Origin: DAITQM01 sp036832975
GTDB taxonomy: Bacteria > Pseudomonadota > Gammaproteobacteria > Xanthomonadales > Wenzhouxiangellaceae
NCBI GenBank assembly: GCA_036832975.1
Contig: DAITQM010000016.1
Location: 4,720-68,719, forward strand
Length of the DNA: 64,000 bases
Reading direction: 5' to 3'
Shown here: positions 59,618-64,000 of the stretch, one piece after another
How positions within the stretch are numbered: the stretch's first letter is position 1
How the letters are laid out: the number at the start of each line of letters is the position of its first letter
Program-made: the position numbers and the translations under genes
The notes under the pieces: generated by a model
Databases searched by the model: none
Seen by the model: only the letters and a program-made list of their open reading frames with translations
What the model was told of the DNA's origin: nothing

Positions 59618-60645
59618 GGCGCGGCCGGTTCGGACGGCGGCGGCTTCGACTGCTGGTAAGCCTCGATAATCCGCTGCACCAGCGGATGGCGGACGACGTC
59701 GCCGGCATCGAAGCGGGTGATGCCGATGCCTGGCACACCGGCCAACAGATCCAGCGCCTGCGGCAAGCCGCTGGCCCGGTGGCTCGGCAGGTCGGTCTGC
59801 GTTAAGTCGCCGGTGATCACCGCTTTCGAGCTGAAGCCGATCCGGGTCAGAAACATCTTCATCTGCTCGTTCGTGGTGTTCTGCGCCTCGTCGAGGATGA
59901 TGAACGCATCGTTGAGCGTCCGGCCGCGCATAAAGGCCAGCGGGGCAATCTCGATCACGTGGCGTTCGATCAGCCGGCCGACCTGCTCGTGGCCGAGCAT
60001 CTCGTAGAGCGCGTCATACAGCGGGCGAAGATAAGGATCGACCTTCTGGGCCATGTCACCGGGCAAAAATCCGAGCCGCTCGCCGGCCTCGACCGCCGGC
60101 CGGACGAGGACGATCCGGGCCACCCGCTCGTGGTCCAGCGCGTCGACCGCGCAGGCCACCGCCAGGTAGGTCTTGCCGGTACCGGCCGGACCGACGCCGA
60201 AATTGACATCGTTGCTCCGGATCGAGCGGATATAGGCAATCTGATGCGCCCCGCGGCCGCGGATCGGGCCGCGCCGGGTTCGGATCACCGGGCTTTCTTC
60301 CAACTCGTCGGGGTTCGCCGGGTCCGGGACGGCCGCCGGTACCAAGCCGCCGAGATACAGATTCACGACCTCGGGGTCGAGCGTCTCGCGGCCGGTCGCG
60401 GCATAGAGTTCGCCCAGAAAGCGGGCCGCCCGGCGCCGGGCCTCGGGCGCGCCGCGCAGCACGAACCGCTGGCCGCGATAAGCGAGCTTGACCCCGAGGC
60501 GCTCTTCGATCTGCCGCAGGTGGCGGTCGTGCGGGCCGCACAGATTGGCCAGCCGCTGACTGTCGGCCGGTTCGATATCGATGACCTCGGCCGCCGCCTC
60601 AACCGCGGGTTCGGCCGGCGCCTCTGGGGCAGGCAGCGGGACCAT
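59614..60645 (-). CDS. ybeZ: PhoH-family ATPase (YbeZ)
   Basis: A 343-residue P-loop protein that partners YbeY in ribosome maturation. An N-terminal KH-like part (about residues 30-100) is followed by Walker A GPAGTGKTYLAVA, Walker B FIILDEAQNTT and the sensor segment VITGDLTQTDLP. It has an acidic N-terminal extension. Seven bp downstream of miaB. Confidence 0.95.
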   Translation of the reverse strand: MVPLPAPEAPAEPAVEAAAEVIDIEPADSQRLANLCGPHDRHLRQIEERLGVKLAYRGQRFVLRGAPEARRRAARFLGELYAATGRETLDPEVVNLYLGGLVPAAVPDPANPDELEESPVIRTRRGPIRGRGAHQIAYIRSIRSNDVNFGVGPAGTGKTYLAVACAVDALDHERVARIVLVRPAVEAGERLGFLPGDMAQKVDPYLRPLYDALYEMLGHEQVGRLIERHVIEIAPLAFMRGRTLNDAFIILDEAQNTTNEQMKMFLTRIGFSSKAVITGDLTQTDLPSHRASGLPQALDLLAGVPGIGITRFDAGDVVRHPLVQRIIEAYQQSKPPPSEPAAP

Positions 60646-60652
60646 CCGGCGG

Positions 60653-62011
60653 TCAGGCGGCCTGCGGCGTGGCGGCCGTCCCGGACTCCGCCGGCCGGCC
60701 GCGCAGCGTGTGGGCCAGCGCCTGCGTCACGGTCACTGGCACCAGCCGGCCGATCCATTCGGCCGGTCCGGTGAAATTGACCGTCTTATTGTCCGAAGTG
60801 CGGCCGGTCAATTCTTGCGGGCTGCGCCGGCTCGTGCCCTCGACCAGCACCTCGACCGTGGTCCCGACCAGCCGTTCGAGATATTCGGCGGCGAAAGAAT
60901 CGATCCGGCGCTGCAACACGGCGAGCCGGTCTTTTTTGACCGCCAGCGGCACCGGATCGGCCAGCGCCGCGGCCGGCGTGCCGGGCCGCGGGCTGTAAAT
61001 GAAGCTGAAACTCTGGTCGAAACGCAGCTCGTCGATCAGTTTCATAGTCTGCGCGAAATCCTCGTCGCTTTCACCGGGAAAGCCGACGATGAAATCCGAC
61101 GACAGCGCAAGGTCCGGCCGGATGGCGCGCAGGCGGCGGATTTTCTGCTTATATTCGAGCACCGTGTGGCCGCGCTTCATCAGCGCCAGGATGCGATCCG
61201 AACCCGACTGCACCGGCAGGTGCAGGTAATCAGCCAGCTTCGGCACCGCTTCATAGGCGGCGATCAGGCTCGGCGAAAACTCGACCGGGTGCGAGGTCGT
61301 GAAGCGAATCCGGGCGATGCCGTCGATCGCCGCCAGATAGCGGATCAACAGTGCCAGATCGGCCACTTCGCCGTTCGCCCCCAGCGCGCCGCGATACGCA
61401 TTGACGTTCTGGCCAAGCAGGTTGATTTCGCGCACCCCCTGCTCGGCCAGCAGCGCCGCCTCGGCCAGCACATCGTCGAGCGGCCGGCTGACCTCCGGAC
61501 CACGGGTATAGGGCACGACGCAGAAACTGCAATACTTGCTGCACCCTTCCATCACCGAGACGAAAGCGCACGGACCCTCGGCCCGGGGCGCAGGCAGGCG
61601 GTCGAATTTTTCGATTTCGGGGAAACTGACATCGACCGCCGGCCGCGCCGTCGCCCGCCGCCGCTCGATCAACTCCGGCAGCCGGTGCAACGTCTGCGGC
61701 CCGAAAACGAGATCGACCAGCGGCGCCCGGTCGAGCAGCGCCGCGCCCTCCTGGCTCGCGACGCAACCGCCGACGCCGATCAACAGCTCCGGCTTGCGCC
61801 GCTTCAGCGCCTTCCAGCGCCCGAGCTGCGAAAACACCTTCTCGGCCGCCTTCTCGCGGATCGAGCAAGTGTTGAGCAGGATCACATCGGCCTCGCCCTC
61901 GTCGGCGGTCAATTCCAGCCCGTGCGAAGCGGCGAGCACATCGGCCATTTTCGCCGAATCGTACTCGTTCATCTGGCAGCCGTAGGTTTTGATCAGCAGC
62001 TTACCGGCCAT
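60653..62011 (-). CDS. miaB: tRNA-2-methylthio-N6-dimethylallyladenosine synthase MiaB
   Basis: Radical-SAM methylthiotransferase acting on A37 of tRNAs. The 452-residue protein (start MAGKLLIKTYGCQMN) has the N-terminal UPF0004 cluster cysteines (GCQMNEYDS, LLNTCSIREKA, GVGGCVAS), the radical-SAM CxxxCxxC in EGCSKYCSFCVVPYTRG, and a C-terminal TRAM domain. First gene of the operon that ends with the DUF4105 gene. Confidence 0.97.
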   Translation of the reverse strand: MAGKLLIKTYGCQMNEYDSAKMADVLAASHGLELTADEGEADVILLNTCSIREKAAEKVFSQLGRWKALKRRKPELLIGVGGCVASQEGAALLDRAPLVDLVFGPQTLHRLPELIERRRATARPAVDVSFPEIEKFDRLPAPRAEGPCAFVSVMEGCSKYCSFCVVPYTRGPEVSRPLDDVLAEAALLAEQGVREINLLGQNVNAYRGALGANGEVADLALLIRYLAAIDGIARIRFTTSHPVEFSPSLIAAYEAVPKLADYLHLPVQSGSDRILALMKRGHTVLEYKQKIRRLRAIRPDLALSSDFIVGFPGESDEDFAQTMKLIDELRFDQSFSFIYSPRPGTPAAALADPVPLAVKKDRLAVLQRRIDSFAAEYLERLVGTTVEVLVEGTSRRSPQELTGRTSDNKTVNFTGPAEWIGRLVPVTVTQALAHTLRGRPAESGTAATPQAA

Positions 62012-62096
62012 CCGATTATGGTACCGCAAAGCGCCAGTCCTGCCGCGTTTGTCGAACTGAGGAAGCGGCTATTTAGCTTTGTAACTTCGAGAGAGA

Positions 62097-62114
62097 TGGC
62101 GCGCCCGGAGAGAT
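62097..62114. repeat. Copy of the tRNA-Arg 3' end
   Basis: TGGCGCGCCCGGAGAGAT is identical to the 3' end of tRNA-Arg at 62572-62589 and to 62398-62415. The 62012-62284 stretch holds no gene; it also contains a diverged start of the 174-bp repeat near 62035 and GC-rich inverted repeats. Confidence 0.7.
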
Positions 62115-62284
62115 AGACTCGAGGCTTCCTGCCTCTCGCCCTGCGGGCGCGGCATGTCGGGTCCGAATCCGCCCATCCCGGGCGGCTCGGAACACGCCAA
62201 GTCCGGCACAGGTCCGGACTTGGCTTCGCCGTGCCGGCGGTCAACACCGGCACGGCGGGCAAGCCATCCCTGGCTTGCTAGGGT

Positions 62285-62589
62285 GCGTCAACGCGGCAGT
62301 CCTGCCGCGTTTGTCGAACTGTCACTTTTGGTCGGGAGTTCGAATTGGAACTCCGGCTAGCGCGGAGGCTGTTGCGCTTTGTCCCTGCGAAAGTGTATGG
62401 CGCGCCCGGAGAGATAGACTCGGGGCTTCCTGCCCCTCGCCCTACGGGCGCCCTGCGGGCGTCAACGCGGCAGTCCTGCCGCGTTTGTCGAACTGTCACT
62501 TTTGGTCGGGAGTTCGAATTGGAACTCCGGCTAGCGCGGAGGCTGTTGCGCTTTGTCCCTGCGAAAGTGTATGGCGCGCCCGGAGAGAT
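62285..62589. repeat. Tandem duplication (period 174 bp) ending in tRNA-Arg 3' sequence
   Basis: 62285-62415 and 62459-62589 are identical over 131 bp. Both end with the 18 bp that form the tRNA-Arg 3' end; only the second continues into a full tRNA gene. The first is followed by a shrunken tRNA-like segment ending CTACGGGCG. No protein gene is seen. Confidence 0.8.
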
Positions 62590-62648
62590 TCGAACTCCCG
62601 ACCGCCTGGTTCGTAGCCAGGTACTCTATCCAGCTGAGCTACGGGCGC
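62572..62648 (-). tRNA. tRNA-Arg (ACG)
   Basis: Minus-strand cloverleaf with acceptor GCGCCCG/CGGGCGC, D-arm GCTCAGCTGGATAGAGT, anticodon loop CTACGAA (anticodon ACG), T-arm GAGTTCGAATCTC and encoded CCA. Confidence 0.95.
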
Positions 62649-62924
62649 GTGTTTGGGGTGTGGTGTGGGGGCGGAATTATCGGTAGTTGCGGCGGTTTTG
62701 TCAAGGACTGCGGTGCGTTCACCGGTGCGTTTCGCGGGCGGTTGAGCCGCGGGCCGGCGCGTTCGCCCAAGCCTCGAATTTCTTCCAGTTCGTCGCCGGG
62801 AGGGTGACGAGGCCGCGGAAGAACAAATCCGTCTCCGCCGCCTCCACCGCCCTGCGTGGATGAGGTGAACCTTGAAACTGGCGCACATAGAATGTATTTT
62901 ATTCTTACTTCCTTACCTGAGGAT

Positions 62925-63155
62925 ATGGCCATGCTCGCCAAGCTGACGTCCAAGAACCAGCTCACCCTCCCGAAGGCGGTGGTCTCGGCCGTGCCTAAGG
63001 CAGAGTATTTCGACGTGACGGAGGAAGGGGGCCGCATCGTGCTCACCCCCGTGCGCCTCACCCGCGCCGACGCCGTGCGCGCCAAGCTCGCCGACCTGGG
63101 CCTCTCGCAAGCCGACGTGGCCGAGGCGGTCGCCTGGGCGCGCCGGCCTAAATGA
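62925..63155 (+). CDS. AbrB/SpoVT-like antitoxin
   Basis: A 76-residue protein with MLAKLTSKNQLTLPKAVVSAV, the swapped-hairpin AbrB DNA-binding fold, and a C-terminal helical part that would bind the toxin (SQADVAEAVAWARR). ATG 62925 lies behind GAGG; ATG 62931 is an alternative. It overlaps the PIN toxin gene by 4 bp, forming a VapBC-like type II module. Confidence 0.88.
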   Translation: MAMLAKLTSKNQLTLPKAVVSAVPKAEYFDVTEEGGRIVLTPVRLTRADAVRAKLADLGLSQADVAEAVAWARRPK

Positions 63156-63586
63156 GCCTGCCGCGCCTCGTCCTCGACACCAATGTGCTCATGTCGGCCC
63201 TCCTCTTTCACGTCGGATCGCTCTCCTGGCTGCGTATCGCATGGCAGACGGAGGCCATCCGCCCGCTGGCGAGCCGCGACACCACGGCGGAATTGATCCG
63301 CGTCCTCGCCTACCCCAAATTCCGGCTGACCGATGCCGAGCGCGAGGAGCTGCTCGCCGACGATCTGCCTTGGTGCGAGACGGTCACGATGTCGGACCCG
63401 CCCCAAGTCCCCGACTGCCGCGATCCCTTCGACCGCCCGTTCCTCGAATTGGCCCTCGCCGCCCGCGCCGACGCGCTGGTGACCGGCGATCAGGACCTTC
63501 TCGCCCTCGCCCCGCAATTTTCCATCCCGATCCTCACGCCGCGTGCGGTAGAGGAACGGTGGTTCGGACCCGACGCGACACATTGA
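63152..63586 (+). CDS. PIN-domain toxin (putative VapC-like ribonuclease)
   Basis: A 144-residue PIN-domain protein: LVLDTNVLMSALL (first Asp at residue 9), a Glu in TTAELIRVLAY, then CRDPFDRPFLELALAARADALVTGDQDLL with the remaining acidic residues. The cluster CRDPFD...GDQDLL is that of the putative toxin-antitoxin PIN family. Translationally coupled to the AbrB-like antitoxin. Confidence 0.92.
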   Translation: MSLPRLVLDTNVLMSALLFHVGSLSWLRIAWQTEAIRPLASRDTTAELIRVLAYPKFRLTDAEREELLADDLPWCETVTMSDPPQVPDCRDPFDRPFLELALAARADALVTGDQDLLALAPQFSIPILTPRAVEERWFGPDATH

Positions 63587-63687
63587 TCCATGCCGCCTGT
63601 CTGCGTGCAGCGCACAGGCAGGTCGTCGCGCTCCACGGGCTGATCAGCATGGGGCTTATGCCGAATAACCAGGGTGCGCCGGGGACT

Positions 63688-63708
63688 TAACAGGCTGTTG
63701 AAAAACTC
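63688..63708. repeat. Single end of the hairpin-repeat family
   Basis: TAACAGGCTGTTGAAAAAC, then CTCTCGTG instead of the usual hairpin arm. No matching right end follows. It again lies between convergent genes. Confidence 0.5.
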
Positions 63709-63761
63709 TCGTGTAGCGCCATGCGCTTTACCGGCGGTTGAGCAGACGTCCGATCGGCAAT

Positions 63762-64000
63762 CTACGGCGACTCGAAGCCGTCGGCGAACAGCACGCTGGA
63801 ACCGAACACAACATAGCTGCGCCCGGAATCGGTACCGTTGGGGTCGGCGCCCCTAGCGCCGACGATCAGATCGTCGAGGCCGTCGCCATTGATATCGCCG
63901 GCGGCTGCGACCGAACGGCCGGAACGATCGAACGCCGCCTCGCCGTCGAGCTTAAAGCCGTTGGTGCCATCGAGATCGGATAGCGGCAACGGCGAGGTAA
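63762..64000 (-). CDS. C-terminus of an FG-GAP/integrin-type repeat protein (partial)
   Basis: The last 78 residues are in the window. AAAGDINGDGLDDLIVGARGADPN is an FG-GAP calcium-binding blade (DxNxDGxxD), followed by GRSYVVFG and a C-terminal tail LFADGFESP. The same kind of tail ends many secreted beta-propeller proteins of gammaproteobacteria and may be a sorting signal. The gene starts beyond 64000. Confidence 0.8.
   Translation of the reverse strand, partial: TSPLPLSDLDGTNGFKLDGEAAFDRSGRSVAAAGDINGDGLDDLIVGARGADPNGTDSGRSYVVFGSSVLFADGFESP

Overview
The window reads as a high-GC gammaproteobacterial chromosome. The evidence is conserved gene order: yicC/rph-rdgB with gmk-rpoZ-spoT-ridA-recG; tRNA cluster-tig-clpP-clpX-lon-hupB-tRNA-Val-tRNA-Asp-ppiD; and miaB-phoH-ybeY-corC. 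It also has hflK-hflC, dksA, dsbB and a 180-kDa-type NAD-glutamate dehydrogenase. I cannot name a genus. The M2 peptidase, SLC45-like sugar carrier and class II DAHP synthase would fit a Xanthomonadales- or Chromatiales-like lineage, but that is inference.

Layout. 1-3645: glucoside/maltodextrin uptake and hydrolysis, behind three LacI-type operator-like sites, with a divergent exported protein cut by the window edge. 3711-6331: a secreted protein of unknown function and a lipoprotein M2 peptidyl-dipeptidase. 6368-14276: housekeeping block (recG, ridA, spoT, rpoZ, gmk, yicC, rph, rdgB). 14278-20755: an accessory island with HicB-like and MazF/PemK-like toxin-antitoxin genes (the toxin appears frameshifted), a DUF4279 protein, a ParDE-like pair lodged in RHS remnants, and an RHS tip with an AT-rich C-terminal domain plus a membrane-anchored putative immunity protein. 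20756-32887: metabolism (nadK-gdh, acyl-CoA dehydrogenase, peroxiredoxin, DAHP synthase, dsbB, hutU). 33170-37052: DUF4143 ATPase, an SPFH / ribbon-helix-helix / PH-like operon behind a 22-bp perfect palindrome and interrupted by a MITE-like element, and a Uma2-family protein. 37216-48856: tRNA-Pro, pepQ, cysS-sufE, OmpA, dksA, yidD-fabI, hflKC, ppiD, tRNAs and hupB. 49294-55795: lon, clpX, clpP, tig and four tRNAs. 55945-62011: ompW behind two perfect FNR-type boxes, then the miaB-phoH-ybeY-corC operon, which ends in a DUF4105 protein where lnt usually sits. 62012-64000: tRNA-Arg with tandem partial duplications, an AbrB/PIN toxin-antitoxin pair, and the C-terminus of an FG-GAP repeat protein.

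A roughly 157-bp dispersed repeat made almost entirely of consecutive hairpins occurs in four full copies, with one 49-bp deletion derivative and one lone end. It sits immediately at the 3' ends of genes, often between convergent genes, where it can act as a two-way terminator and in places supplies stop codons. The points most worth following up are the DUF4105 gene in the lnt slot, the RHS toxin/immunity pair, this repeat family, and the SPFH operon with its palindrome.
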